DNA of 41,351 nt from Oscillospiraceae bacterium (GCA_003343845.1 QAKK01000003.1:1-41351); one strand, 5' to 3'. Shown: positions 16,137-24,520, numbered from the stretch's first letter. Numbers and translations are program-made. The notes: a model not told the origin generated them from the sequence alone.

Positions 16137-17330
16137 CTATTTTACGCGGTCGGTATAGATCGTGCTGATGCCGGCGGAGAACAGGGCTGCCTGTTCGGCT
16201 TCGCCGTTGACGGTATGCACCGCCAGCGGGACGCCCGCTTCGGTAAATGCGGCGATGAATTCTTCGCTTGCGATGGTGACGTCTGCCGTGACGGCGACAA
16301 GACCGCGCGCCGCAGCAAAGGGCACGATCTTTTCCGTGTTCACCTTGTCGTTGTATTCGCCGAGACGGTAGAGTGTGAGGATGATGTTGGTATAGCCCAT
16401 GGCGCGCACCGGCGCGTATTCGTCATAGGCGTAGATCTGCGGGATGAAGCGCGCCTGCAATTCGGGGTGCGACTCGGCGATGGTGCGCAGCACGCCGAGG
16501 TTGTTGTCCTTGACGTCGGTGACGATCTGCACATCGGGGTGCGCCGTGAGCCATCCGGCAAGCGTCTCGAGGTCGAGCGGCGTATACCGCTCATAGATGC
16601 GGACCGCGCGGAACGCCTCCAGCGTCATCGGCACGCCGTCGGTGATGTCGTTGGAATAGTACATCGACCAGTCGTGCAGGCAGACCGGATAGCCGTCCGC
16701 CGAGAGCAGGAAGTCCAGCTCCAGCGTGCGGTGACCCGCTTCATAGGCGGCGTTGATCGCCTCCAGCGAGTTGCTGCCCGCATAGCCGTCGATCGCGCCG
16801 CCGCCGTGCACCACACGGTCGGGCAGCGTCACGGGGGCGGCAGGGGCTTTTGCCTCGCCGGTCTCCAGCATGGAGAGGGCGGCGCCGTGCAGATAGGTGC
16901 GTCTGCCGTAGGCGTCGAGCGACGAGAACAGGATGATCGTGCGCCCGTCGATGTTGTAGCCGGGGATCTCGTGCCCATCGAGATAGACGCGGATGTCGGA
17001 ATACAGCACGCGCGCGATGACCGTGCCGCTCGGCTGGTGGCTGCTCTCGGGGATCTCCACGCCGCGCACAGCCGCGCCCGTGCGGGCGACGGTCAGGGTG
17101 CGGGTCGGGTCGTCATACCCGGTCACAAAGCCGTAGGCGTTCAGATCCTCGGCGACCACGCCGAGATTGCCGTCGATGTTGTAGGCGGGGATCTCCACAC
17201 CGTCGATGAAGGCGCGGATCTCGGTCGCCAGCACCTGCCCGGCGACATCGCCGGGGCGGAGCGCCGCCGCGGAGAGCGAAAGCGCCGCGAGGAGCAGGAG
17301 CGGTATGCAGTTTCTGAGAAAGTTTTTCAT
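16137..17330 (-). CDS. Secreted glycerophosphodiester phosphodiesterase with stalk repeats
   Basis: This 397-residue protein starts with a signal peptide (about 1-23). Two copies of a copper-amine-oxidase-N-like stalk motif follow, IRAFIDGVEIPAYNIDG (about 37-53) and IRVYLDGHEIPGYNIDG (about 112-128). The C-terminal GDPD TIM barrel has HGGG (His175), GSNSLEAI, Glu204, Asp206 and His219 (LHDW) in the expected order. The enzyme splits glycerophosphodiesters to glycerol-3-phosphate and an alcohol. It overlaps the LtaS-like gene by four bases (ATGA), so the two are translationally coupled. This suggests that a polymerase and a hydrolase for the same glycerophosphate polymer, or its debris, are made together outside the membrane. 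The stalk repeats probably tether it to the wall. Confidence 0.88.
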   Translation of the reverse strand: MKNFLRNCIPLLLLAALSLSAAALRPGDVAGQVLATEIRAFIDGVEIPAYNIDGNLGVVAEDLNAYGFVTGYDDPTRTLTVARTGAAVRGVEIPESSHQPSGTVIARVLYSDIRVYLDGHEIPGYNIDGRTIILFSSLDAYGRRTYLHGAALSMLETGEAKAPAAPVTLPDRVVHGGGAIDGYAGSNSLEAINAAYEAGHRTLELDFLLSADGYPVCLHDWSMYYSNDITDGVPMTLEAFRAVRIYERYTPLDLETLAGWLTAHPDVQIVTDVKDNNLGVLRTIAESHPELQARFIPQIYAYDEYAPVRAMGYTNIILTLYRLGEYNDKVNTEKIVPFAAARGLVAVTADVTIASEEFIAAFTEAGVPLAVHTVNGEAEQAALFSAGISTIYTDRVK

Positions 17331-19120
17331 GACTCGTAGACGAAATTCTTTCTGTAATAATAGGTCACATCGTCATAGAGACGATAGTCATCGCTCCGCA
17401 GGTCAAAGCTGCGGTGCACCACGGGGGTTTTCTGCATCTGCGCGGTGGTGAACTGCATGTACGCGCTGCCGCGCCAGCCGCAGAGCTCGAACACCTTGTT
17501 CATGAGGAAGGACGCCGAGATCGTCTCACCCTCGCCGCGAAAATCGCTGCCGGTCACACGTTTTGCCGCATCGTTTGCAAGAATGAGGTAACGTGTGGAA
17601 TAATAGTTGCGAAAGCCCTCGTCGGTCGAGCGATCAATGTTGATGCCCAACTCGTGATACACGCTGTCGCCGTTGCCCATCCAGGGCTTGTGATCGCCGA
17701 AGAAGACCAGCACGACCGGCTCGTCGGTCGCCAGCATCTGCGTCGCGAAGTCGTAGAGCATCTCGGTGGTCTCCGCCTGCGCGTTCAGGTAGTTGTTGAG
17801 GATGGTCTGCGATGCCTCCGACCAGCCGCCGTTTTCCACATAGGGCTCGGTGTAATACGGGTTGTCCGCCTCATACGGACCGTGCCCCTGGTAGGTGATG
17901 TTGTAGCTGAAATAGGGCACGGACCTGTCGCGGCTCTCGTACAGCTCGTAGAGCATCGGGAAGTAGGCGGCATCATAGGTGATGTCGTTCCAGGTCCGCT
18001 CGGCAAAATAGTTTTCGCTGAAGAAATATTCCGCAAAGCCGAGGTTCTTGTTGATGTTCTTGCGGTTGTAGAACCAGGCGTAGCAGGGGTGCGAACCGGT
18101 CGTGTGATAGCCGTTTTCGCGGAAGTACCACACATAGGAGTTGGACGGTGCGACGAATTTGTCAATGCGGGCATAGGGAAGTCCGGTGAGAAATTCGCGC
18201 TCGCTCACGCGGGTGTCGCCCGCAAACACGTCGGTCATCAGTGTTCCGGCATAGCCCATCGCCTCCAGCTCGCGGTACTTGCCGTAGACGTCGCGCACAA
18301 AGTGCAGGTTTTCAAAGCGGGAGAAGTCGTTGTACGCCTCCAGCATGACGGCGACCACATTGACCCGCTTGTCCGCGGGGATTTCCTCGTCGGTGTAGGC
18401 GTCGAGCGCGGCTTTGGCGCCGCTTGCGTCATAGCCGTCGGGCGCGGGGTGGAATGCGTCCTTGATCGTGTGGAGGAAGGGGTAGACAAAACCCTTGGAG
18501 ATGAACTGATCGTTCTCGGAATAGGGGTTGATGAGCGCGGTGTTGGATGTCTTCACGTCGTAGATCTCGGCGCTTGTGTAGAGCGGGGATGCGGCGGCAC
18601 AGGCGATCGCCAGCACAAGCGCGGCGATGAGGCGCGGCGCGGCGCGGCGGAACCGCCCGCGGAAGAAAAGCGCGAGCGCCAGCGTGCCGACGGCGAGGAT
18701 CGCGAGGTAAAAGCCGAAGCGATCATCCCAGAACAGCTTGTAGGTCTCGAGCATCTTTTTCGACTCGGTGACGAGGGTCAGATCCTCGGCGCACAGCGGG
18801 TCGCCGCGGAACTCGACCTTGAAGAAGCTCACCACGGTGGGGAGCATGACGACAAGATTGGTCAGAAGCCAGGCGATCCACGCCCGGTTGGTGAGCAGGG
18901 TGAAAAAGAGCGCCAGCACGACCGGGACGGCGAGGTTGAGCGCGAGGATCCACGGGTTTGTGAAATAGGAATCGAACATGGCGCGCGGCTGCGACCCGGT
19001 GGCGATCGTCAGGCTGCACACGCCGGTCAGTGCGCCGCCGACGGCAGAGGCGATCAGCGCGGCTGCGATCCGCCCTTTGGAGCGGTATTTTTCAATTTTA
19101 TCGGTTTTCCAAGCAAACAT
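17327..19120 (-). CDS. LTA synthase family protein
   Basis: This 597-residue protein has four to five N-terminal membrane helices (about 18-182) and an extracellular sulfatase-like domain. Catalytic residues line up with LtaS: Glu261 (VMLEAY), Thr303 in GDTRVSEREF with the T-x3-E spacing, His413 (YQGHGPY) and Asp476-His477 (FFGDHKPW). Length is within the LtaS range. It polymerises glycerol-phosphate from phosphatidylglycerol, or performs a related transfer. It is the first gene of a two-gene operon with the GDPD and has its own promoter. Compared with the 12146 gene it is the better candidate for a true polymerase because it lacks the long low-complexity insert, but this is inference. Confidence 0.87.
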   Translation of the reverse strand: MFAWKTDKIEKYRSKGRIAAALIASAVGGALTGVCSLTIATGSQPRAMFDSYFTNPWILALNLAVPVVLALFFTLLTNRAWIAWLLTNLVVMLPTVVSFFKVEFRGDPLCAEDLTLVTESKKMLETYKLFWDDRFGFYLAILAVGTLALALFFRGRFRRAAPRLIAALVLAIACAAASPLYTSAEIYDVKTSNTALINPYSENDQFISKGFVYPFLHTIKDAFHPAPDGYDASGAKAALDAYTDEEIPADKRVNVVAVMLEAYNDFSRFENLHFVRDVYGKYRELEAMGYAGTLMTDVFAGDTRVSEREFLTGLPYARIDKFVAPSNSYVWYFRENGYHTTGSHPCYAWFYNRKNINKNLGFAEYFFSENYFAERTWNDITYDAAYFPMLYELYESRDRSVPYFSYNITYQGHGPYEADNPYYTEPYVENGGWSEASQTILNNYLNAQAETTEMLYDFATQMLATDEPVVLVFFGDHKPWMGNGDSVYHELGINIDRSTDEGFRNYYSTRYLILANDAAKRVTGSDFRGEGETISASFLMNKVFELCGWRGSAYMQFTTAQMQKTPVVHRSFDLRSDDYRLYDDVTYYYRKNFVYES

Positions 19121-19150
19121 AGCGTGCCCTCCCGAAAAAAACTCTTCTTA

Positions 19151-19179
19151 ATTTTATCACAGTTATCGACAAAAATCAA
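19151..19179 (-). promoter_or_regulatory. Promoter of the LtaS-like/GDPD operon
   Basis: On the minus strand: TTGATT (19174-19179), a 17-base spacer and TAAAAT (19151-19156), about 30 bases before the ATG at 19120, which has GGGAGGG ahead. Confidence 0.75.
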
Positions 19180-19248
19180 CCCCGCGCCGCAGATGCGGCG
19201 CAGGGATGTTCCGGCAGGCGGAAAAAGATTTTCTTTTTGAAATTTTTC

Positions 19249-19277
19249 TTGCACTTGCGGTTAAGGTATGGTAAAAT
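19249..19277 (+). promoter_or_regulatory. Promoter of the V-ATPase operon
   Basis: TTGCAC (19249-19254), a 17-base spacer and TAAAAT (19272-19277). A weaker second candidate is TTGCAT-17-TAAGAT at about 19332-19360. The 250-base leader before the first gene is unusually long. Confidence 0.75.
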
Positions 19278-19284
19278 AGCAGCG

Positions 19285-19535
19285 GAAATACAGGAAAATA
19301 TGAAAAAGAATTAAAGCCGCGCGAGAGTCCTTGCATTTGCGGTTTTTTTGCTATAAGATAGACGCAGTGTGAAAAAATAAACAAGGTCGGAGAGGGTAGT
19401 TTCCGCCGGAATCGCCCGCAACTGTACCGCTCTAACCAAGCCTTCCCCGTTGGGGAAGCCTGAAAGACGCAGATTCCTACAATAATAATATCTATATATA
19501 ATATACATCCCGAAAAGAAAGGACGGAGACCGACT
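19285..19535 (+). other. Long 5' leader of the V-ATPase operon
   Basis: The leader contains a CCGC/GCGG hairpin followed by seven T (about 19316-19349). A stretch CCCGCAACTGTACCG (19415-19429) resembles the conserved core of cobalamin riboswitches, though no B12 box or GGTG arm could be placed. A family-A hairpin follows (about 19436-19465), then an AT-rich segment and the ribosome-binding site GGACGGAG. Regulation by attenuation is possible but unproven. Confidence 0.45.
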
Positions 19536-19856
19536 ATGCTGAGTGATACGATCCGCACCGTCAAGGACGCCGAGGAAAAGGCGGCTGCCCGCGTGGCGGA
19601 AGCCAGACAGGCGGCAAAAGCCGACATCGCGGCGGCGACTGCGGCTGCGGCGGATGCCGAGACGGCTGCCATCGAGGCGGCGCATGCCGCAAAAGCGGCG
19701 GCAGCGAAAGCCGCCAAAGAGGCGGGCGACCGCCGCGTGCTGGATGCGCGCGGAATGGCGAAGGCGACTGCCGACGCAGCCGGTGAGATCACAAAGAAAA
19801 AAGCCGCGGATGCGGTGGAGGAGATCCTCGGAGGCATCAGAAGACAGTGGCAGTAA
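19536..19856 (+). CDS. V-type ATPase subunit G/H (peripheral stalk)
   Basis: This 106-residue, almost entirely helical protein is very rich in Ala, Glu and Lys (long AAAAK and AEARQAAKAD runs), as expected for the stalk subunit NtpF/AhaH that pairs with subunit E in a coiled coil. It starts LSDTIRTVKDAEEKAAARV, the typical beginning of this family. It is the first gene of the V-ATPase operon and overlaps the subunit I gene by 10 bases. Assignment rests on position and coiled-coil composition as much as sequence, since the family is poorly conserved. Confidence 0.85.
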   Translation: MLSDTIRTVKDAEEKAAARVAEARQAAKADIAAATAAAADAETAAIEAAHAAKAAAAKAAKEAGDRRVLDARGMAKATADAAGEITKKKAADAVEEILGGIRRQWQ

Positions 19857-21802
19857 GCAAGATGAAAAAGCTGTCGGTGCTGACGAATCGGGAGAATCTG
19901 CGCGCGCTTGTCGCAAGGCTATGCGCCCTGCGCTGTGTGGAACTCTCCGAGGAGGCGCTCGGCAGTGAGGCGGACGGCACGGCGCTGGAAAGCGGCGGCG
20001 ATCCGGTGGCAAAGAGCGCGCTGGAACGCGACATCGCCGCGCTCACGGACGCGCTTGCCGTCCTGCACAAGTACGCAAAAGAGACGAAAAGTCTGCTCGA
20101 CCCGAAGACCTGCGCCGATGTGATGCGCTTTGACGACACGCCGGAATATGCGGCGGCGCGCAGCCTGCTTGCCGCCGTCGGCAAAAAGCTGGATCGTCGC
20201 GCGGCGATCAAAAGCGAGATCGCCGATGCCGAGAACCTGCTCGCGTCGCTCCTGCCCTTTGAAAGGGCGGATGTGCCGCTCGAGACGACCGGCACGGCGC
20301 GCTGCGCGCTGCTTTTCGGCAGCTTTTCCGCCGGGGTCACGCCGGATGCGGTCCGCGCCGCGCTCGACGGTACGGACACCGAGCTTGCTGTGCTGTCCGA
20401 CGGCAAGACGCAGACGACGGTCGGCATCCTCTGCCTGAAGGAGGACCTCGAACGGGTGAATGCGGCGCTCCTGCCGCTCGGTTTCATCCGCGCGACCTTC
20501 CCGACAGGGACGGGCACGGCGTCCGAGGCGATCCGCCGCACGCGCGCCAGGATCAAGACGCTCGGCGGGGAAGACGCGGCGCTCATCGAGGGACTGAAAG
20601 CCGATGCCGCGCGCGTCGGGCTGCTCGAGATCCTCAGCGACTTCGAGAAGACCAAGCTCGCCGCCTACGGCGCGATGGCGCAGAGCGGACAGACGCATTA
20701 CACCGCGCTCCTGACGGGCTACCTGCCCGCGCGACGGCAGAAAGCCGTGGAAAAGGCGCTGGACGCCTTCGACTGCGATTATGCGATCGAGGCGGTTCCG
20801 GACGGCGAGGAAGCGCCGGTCGAGCTGCGCAACAACGGCTTTGCAAAGAACTTTGAGTGGGTCATGGGCATGTATTCCTACCCGGCGTACGGCACCTACG
20901 ATCCCACGTTTATCATGAGCATTTTCTACTTCATCATCTTCGGGTTGATGTTTGCGGACGCGGGCTACGGGCTGCTGCTTGTCCTCGCCGGCTTCGGCGC
21001 GATCCGCCTCTTACATCCGAAGCCGGGGATGCGCGCGTTCCTCGCCATGTTCGGCTACTGCGGCATTTCCTCGATGATCTGGGGCGTGCTGATGGGCTCG
21101 TATTTCGGCGATTTTCCGCTGGCGTACATGCAGCACATGACGGCGATGACCGAAGTGCCGAAGACGCTGGCGCTGTGGTTTGATCCGATCCAGAACCCGA
21201 TGAACTTCCTCATCCTGTCGCTCGGCGTCGGTGCGGTGCACCTCATCGCGGGCATGGCAGTGAAGTTTTCGGTCATTTGGAAGAGCGGCAAGCCGCTTGA
21301 CGCCATCTTTGACATCGGCTCGTGGTGGGTGCTCTTCGCGGGGCTCGGACTGCTTGCGGTGAAACCTGAGATCGGCAAGTGGGTGGCGCTCGCAGGCGTC
21401 GCCATGCTGGTGCTGACGCAGGGGCGCGCCGAGAAGAACATCATCATGAAGCTGGGCAAGGGCATTTTCAGCCTGTATGATCTGATTTCCTACGGCTCCG
21501 ACCTTCTGTCCTATTCGCGCATTCTCGCGCTCGGGCTTGCGTCGGCGGTCATCGGGCAGGTCGTCAACATCCTGGCGACGCTGGTCGGTCCGTCGGTCGG
21601 CGGTTTCATTGCGATGGTGGTCATCTTCATCGTCGGACATCTGCTCAATCTGGTCATCAACGTGCTCGGCACCTTCGTGCACACGTCGAGACTGCAATAT
21701 ATTGAGTTCTTCGGCAAATTCTTCGTGGACGGCGGCAAGCCGTTCCGCCCCCTCGCCCCTGCGGATGAATATACCTACAGGGAAGAGAAGAGAGAAGAAT
21801 AA
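19847..21802 (+). CDS. ntpI: V-type ATPase subunit I/a
   Basis: This 651-residue stator protein forms the ion half-channels against the K ring. The GTG start gives MAVSKMKKLSVL, the standard beginning of this family, and overlaps the upstream stop; an ATG at 19862 is the alternative. The N-terminal cytoplasmic half is helical, and the C-terminal half (about 350-640) has seven to eight membrane segments, including SYGSDLLSYSRILALGLASA. This stretch holds the essential arginine (SYSRIL) of the ion path. It is followed by a 331-base repeat-rich gap before subunit K. Confidence 0.93.
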   Translation: MAVSKMKKLSVLTNRENLRALVARLCALRCVELSEEALGSEADGTALESGGDPVAKSALERDIAALTDALAVLHKYAKETKSLLDPKTCADVMRFDDTPEYAAARSLLAAVGKKLDRRAAIKSEIADAENLLASLLPFERADVPLETTGTARCALLFGSFSAGVTPDAVRAALDGTDTELAVLSDGKTQTTVGILCLKEDLERVNAALLPLGFIRATFPTGTGTASEAIRRTRARIKTLGGEDAALIEGLKADAARVGLLEILSDFEKTKLAAYGAMAQSGQTHYTALLTGYLPARRQKAVEKALDAFDCDYAIEAVPDGEEAPVELRNNGFAKNFEWVMGMYSYPAYGTYDPTFIMSIFYFIIFGLMFADAGYGLLLVLAGFGAIRLLHPKPGMRAFLAMFGYCGISSMIWGVLMGSYFGDFPLAYMQHMTAMTEVPKTLALWFDPIQNPMNFLILSLGVGAVHLIAGMAVKFSVIWKSGKPLDAIFDIGSWWVLFAGLGLLAVKPEIGKWVALAGVAMLVLTQGRAEKNIIMKLGKGIFSLYDLISYGSDLLSYSRILALGLASAVIGQVVNILATLVGPSVGGFIAMVVIFIVGHLLNLVINVLGTFVHTSRLQYIEFFGKFFVDGGKPFRPLAPADEYTYREEKREE

Positions 21803-22120
21803 AGTAAAGGATGCGCACCTGTAGGGGCGACCATCGGTCGCCCGCATCCGTGCGCAATCTATCCAAGCCTTCCCCCTTGGGGGAGAGGTGGACGGGACGC
21901 GATGCGTCTCGCGGAGTTTTCCCGTTGGGAAAACATCCTGCCGGATGAGGGGTAGCCATTCGTCAGAAGGGCGTCTCTACAGCACGGAACGAGGCTACAC
22001 AGACGGATGCTTACGCATCCTACCCCTCATCAGTCGCTTTCAGCGACAGCTTCCCCCAAGGGGGAAGCCTGATACGTTCCCCTTAAAACGAATTAAAAAA
22101 CAAAAAATATAAAAACCAAA
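21803..22120. repeat. Composite multi-hairpin element between V-ATPase I and K
   Basis: Within the transcription unit lie, in order: family B GTAGGGGCGACC/GGTCGCCC (21821-21845); family-A hairpin CTTCCCCCTTGGGGGAG (about 21868-21884); GACGCGATGCGTC (about 21897-21909); GTTTTCCC-GTT-GGGAAAAC (about 21916-21934); a distal stem GGATGAGGGG with CCCCTCATC (about 21945-21954 and 22023-22031); GTCGCTTTCAGCGAC (about 22034-22048); and CTTCCCCCAAGGGGGAAGCC (about 22050-22069). No gene is present. A second element of the same plan lies at 24337-24515. Confidence 0.85.
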
Positions 22121-22133
22121 GGAGACAAACATC

Positions 22134-22634
22134 ATGACTTTCGTTGATTTTCTCAATTCCTGGTTCACCGGCAACAACCTGGCGCTGCTCGGCGCAGGGC
22201 TCGCGGTCGTCTTCTCCGGCATCGGCTCGGCAAAGGGCGTCGGCATGGTCGGCGAGGCGTCGAGCGGTCTGCTCGCAGAGGACCCCTCCAAGTTCGGTAA
22301 GGCACTGATTTTGCAGGCGCTCCCCGGCACGCAGGGCATTTACGGTCTGATCACCGCGTTCCTCATCATCTCCAAGATGGGGCTGCTCCGCAGTAACCCG
22401 GTCACGCTGACGGTCGGTCAGGGTATCTACTTCTTCGCGGCATCGCTGCCGATCATGATCGTCGGTTACTTCTCCGCGATCCTCCAGGCAAGAGTTGCGG
22501 CAAGCGGCATCAACCTTCTTGCAAAGCGCCCCGATGAAGTCGGTAAGGCAATCACCTCCGCGGCAATGGTCGAGACCTACGCGATCTTTGCCGTCCTCGT
22601 TTCGCTGCTGCTCGTTCTCTTCGCAAAGGTTTAA
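22134..22634 (+). CDS. ntpK: V-type ATPase subunit K (proteolipid ring, Na+ type)
   Basis: This 166-residue double-hairpin proteolipid has four membrane helices, the 16-kDa form, with one carboxylate per protein. FSGIGSAKGVGMVGEASSG, the helix-2 stretch ALILQALPGTQGIYG and MVETYAIFA closely follow the Enterococcus hirae NtpK pattern. All five known Na+ ligands of that protein have counterparts: Leu63, Thr66, Gln67, Gln118 and Glu147. The first hairpin has Gln in place of the second carboxylate. A Na+-coupled rotor is therefore predicted. A short extra segment (LLRSNPVTL, about 84-92) sits in the outer loop. Confidence 0.95.
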   Translation: MTFVDFLNSWFTGNNLALLGAGLAVVFSGIGSAKGVGMVGEASSGLLAEDPSKFGKALILQALPGTQGIYGLITAFLIISKMGLLRSNPVTLTVGQGIYFFAASLPIMIVGYFSAILQARVAASGINLLAKRPDEVGKAITSAAMVETYAIFAVLVSLLLVLFAKV

Positions 22635-22648
22635 TGCCGGAGGGAAAA

Positions 22649-23269
22649 ATGGACGGCGTTATGAACATTACAAAACGGATCGACGATGCCGCTGCGGCGG
22701 AGATCGCGAAGATCCGCGCGGACGCCGACGCCGAGATCGCGAAGATCCGCGCGGACAGTGACGCGCGCGTCGCCGCGATCCGCGCGGACAGCGAGGCTGC
22801 CGTCGCGCGGGAGAACGCCGAGGCGGACAAGCGCGCCGCAAGTGCCGCCGAGACGGCAAAGCGCGCGGTCACGCTCGCCTGCCGTGCCGAGGTGCTGGAC
22901 GGCGTGTACAAGACCGTGCGCGCGCGGCTTGCCGGGCTTTCCGGTGACGAGCGGGTCGCATTCCTCTCGGGCGTGCTGCATGCGGCGCTTGCCGAGTGCC
23001 ACGCGCGCGAGGCGCACGCCAAGGCGACCTTCGGCGAGAACATCGCACCGAAGGCGTATGTCCTGCGGCTGGCGGCGGCGGATCTGCCGCTCGGCGAGGC
23101 GCTTATCCGGGACTGCGGCGAGCCTGTCACGCTCGGCGGTGAAGCCGACATCGACGGCGGGCTGCTGCTTGAATGCGGCGACACCTTCATCAACTGCTCG
23201 CTCGACATGATCCTGCGCGATGCGCGGGAGCAGACCGAGCCGCACATCCGCACCGTCCTCTTCGGCTGA
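22649..23269 (+). CDS. ntpE: V-type ATPase subunit E (peripheral stalk)
   Basis: This 206-residue stalk subunit has an N-terminal coiled coil and a C-terminal globular domain (about 85-206), the latter containing GGLLLECGDTFINCSLDMIL, a conserved subunit-E signature. The start at 22649 is preferred to the ATG at 22634 because GGAGGG sits four bases before it, although 22634 overlaps the K stop codon. Residues 18-50 are three near-identical 11-residue units (EIAKIRADADA and variants), encoded by a 33-base tandem repeat at 22700-22798. Hendecads favour the right-handed coiled coil found in E-G stalks. Confidence 0.92.
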   Translation: MDGVMNITKRIDDAAAAEIAKIRADADAEIAKIRADSDARVAAIRADSEAAVARENAEADKRAASAAETAKRAVTLACRAEVLDGVYKTVRARLAGLSGDERVAFLSGVLHAALAECHAREAHAKATFGENIAPKAYVLRLAAADLPLGEALIRDCGEPVTLGGEADIDGGLLLECGDTFINCSLDMILRDAREQTEPHIRTVLFG

Positions 23270-23282
23270 GAGGAGGGGCGAG

Positions 23283-24239
23283 ATGGCTTATAAAGATACA
23301 GATTTCATGTATGCGTCCGCGCGCGTCAGCGTGTTTGAGACGAAGCTGCTCACCAAAGAGAAATACATGCAGCTCATCGACGCCGCCACCGAGGCGGATG
23401 CCGTCGCCCTGTTTGCCGATGCGGTCACGCCGGTGTATACCGACGGCGCATTTGACATCGAGGCGACCATCGAGGGGCTGCTCGGCACCGCCTTTTCCGA
23501 GGTGGCAAAGTCGATTCCGGACCCGAAGCTGTTTGACTTCATGCGCTATGAGTACGACGCCAACAATCTGAAGGCGGCGATCAAAGCGAAGGTCGGCGGA
23601 ATTGAGGCGGACGGCATGCTGTTTGCCTGCGGCACGGCATCGCCCGAGGCGGCGGTCGCGGCGGTGGAGAGCGGGGAGTACAAAGCCTTCCCCGCGCACA
23701 TGGCTGCCGCTGCGCCGAAGGCGCTGACTGCCTATGCCGCCACGCGCGACCCGCAGAGCATTGATCTTGCGATCGACCGCGCGGCGTTTGCCGACATGCT
23801 GGATGCCGCGGCGGCGGACGAAACGCTGACGGCGGCGATCAAGCTGCGCATTGACGCGATCAATGTGCAGACGGCGGTGCGCCTGCTCGATGCGGGCAAG
23901 CCCGCCGGGCTTTCCGCCATGCTGCTGGATGGCGGCAATCTGCCGGTGAGAACCTTCAAGGTTGCCGACCGTGCGGCGCTCGCCGAGGCACTTGATGAGA
24001 AGAATGCCAAGGTTGCGGTGCTGCTTGCCGACCCGGATGCGTCGCTTGCGGCGATCGGACGGGCGGCGGAGACGCTGCTCGGCACGGGCACGGGCGCACA
24101 GTTTGTGCCGTTCGGGCTGGCGAAGATCTACGCCTATCTCTCGGCGGTGCAGCGCGAGGCAAAGAACCTGCGCATTATTTTCGCCCTGCGTGCCGCGCAC
24201 GCAGACCGCGAAACGATTTTGCAGAACATCCGGGTGTAA
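23283..24239 (+). CDS. ntpC: V-type ATPase subunit C/d
   Basis: This 318-residue all-helical subunit joins the central stalk to the K ring. It opens with YASARVSVFETKLLT, typical of NtpC/AtpC, and carries the family pattern with IKLRIDAINVQTAVRLL in the middle and LREAKNLRIIFALRAA-like QREAKNLRIIFALRA near the end. It starts at 23283, after GAGGAGGGG and 13 bases from the subunit E stop. An in-frame upstream start at 23220 lies inside the E gene and is not used. It is followed by a 305-base repeat gap before subunit F. Confidence 0.92.
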   Translation: MAYKDTDFMYASARVSVFETKLLTKEKYMQLIDAATEADAVALFADAVTPVYTDGAFDIEATIEGLLGTAFSEVAKSIPDPKLFDFMRYEYDANNLKAAIKAKVGGIEADGMLFACGTASPEAAVAAVESGEYKAFPAHMAAAAPKALTAYAATRDPQSIDLAIDRAAFADMLDAAAADETLTAAIKLRIDAINVQTAVRLLDAGKPAGLSAMLLDGGNLPVRTFKVADRAALAEALDEKNAKVAVLLADPDASLAAIGRAAETLLGTGTGAQFVPFGLAKIYAYLSAVQREAKNLRIIFALRAAHADRETILQNIRV

Positions 24240-24520
24240 GGGGAAATTTAAGACGGGTCGTCGAGGCGCCGACCCCTACCGGTTTGTAAAAAATTCGCAC
24301 AAACCCGTAGGGGCGACCATCGGTCGCCCGCGTCCAATCCTTCCCCCTTGGGGAGAGGTGTACGAGACGCAAAGCGTCTCGCGGAGTTTTCCCGATGGGA
24401 AAACGTCCTGTGACGGATGAGGGAATGCAGGCAGCCGGTACAGCATGGCGGGATGTTTTGCTTTGTACAATCCCTCATCAGGCGCTACGCGCCAGCTTCC
24501 CCACCGGGGAAGCCTAAGAC
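24240..24520. repeat. Composite multi-hairpin element between V-ATPase C and F
   Basis: Family D GGGTCGTCGAGG/CGCCGACCCC (about 24254-24280) and family B (24307-24331) are followed by an element of the same plan as at 21862: CTTCCCCCTTGGGGAGAGG (about 24340-24358), GAGACGCAAAGCGTCTC (about 24364-24380), GTTTTCCCGATGGGAAAAC (about 24386-24404), distal GGATGAGGG with CCCTCATC (about 24415-24423 and 24473-24480), GGCGCTACGCGCC (24482-24494) and CTTCCCCACCGGGGAAG (about 24496-24512). No gene is present. Confidence 0.85.

Noticed and set aside
21862..22072. Insertion sequence between V-ATPase I and K
   Set aside because: No transposase frame fits in about 210 bases. The inverted repeats are better described as a modular hairpin element, though a non-autonomous mobile origin remains possible.
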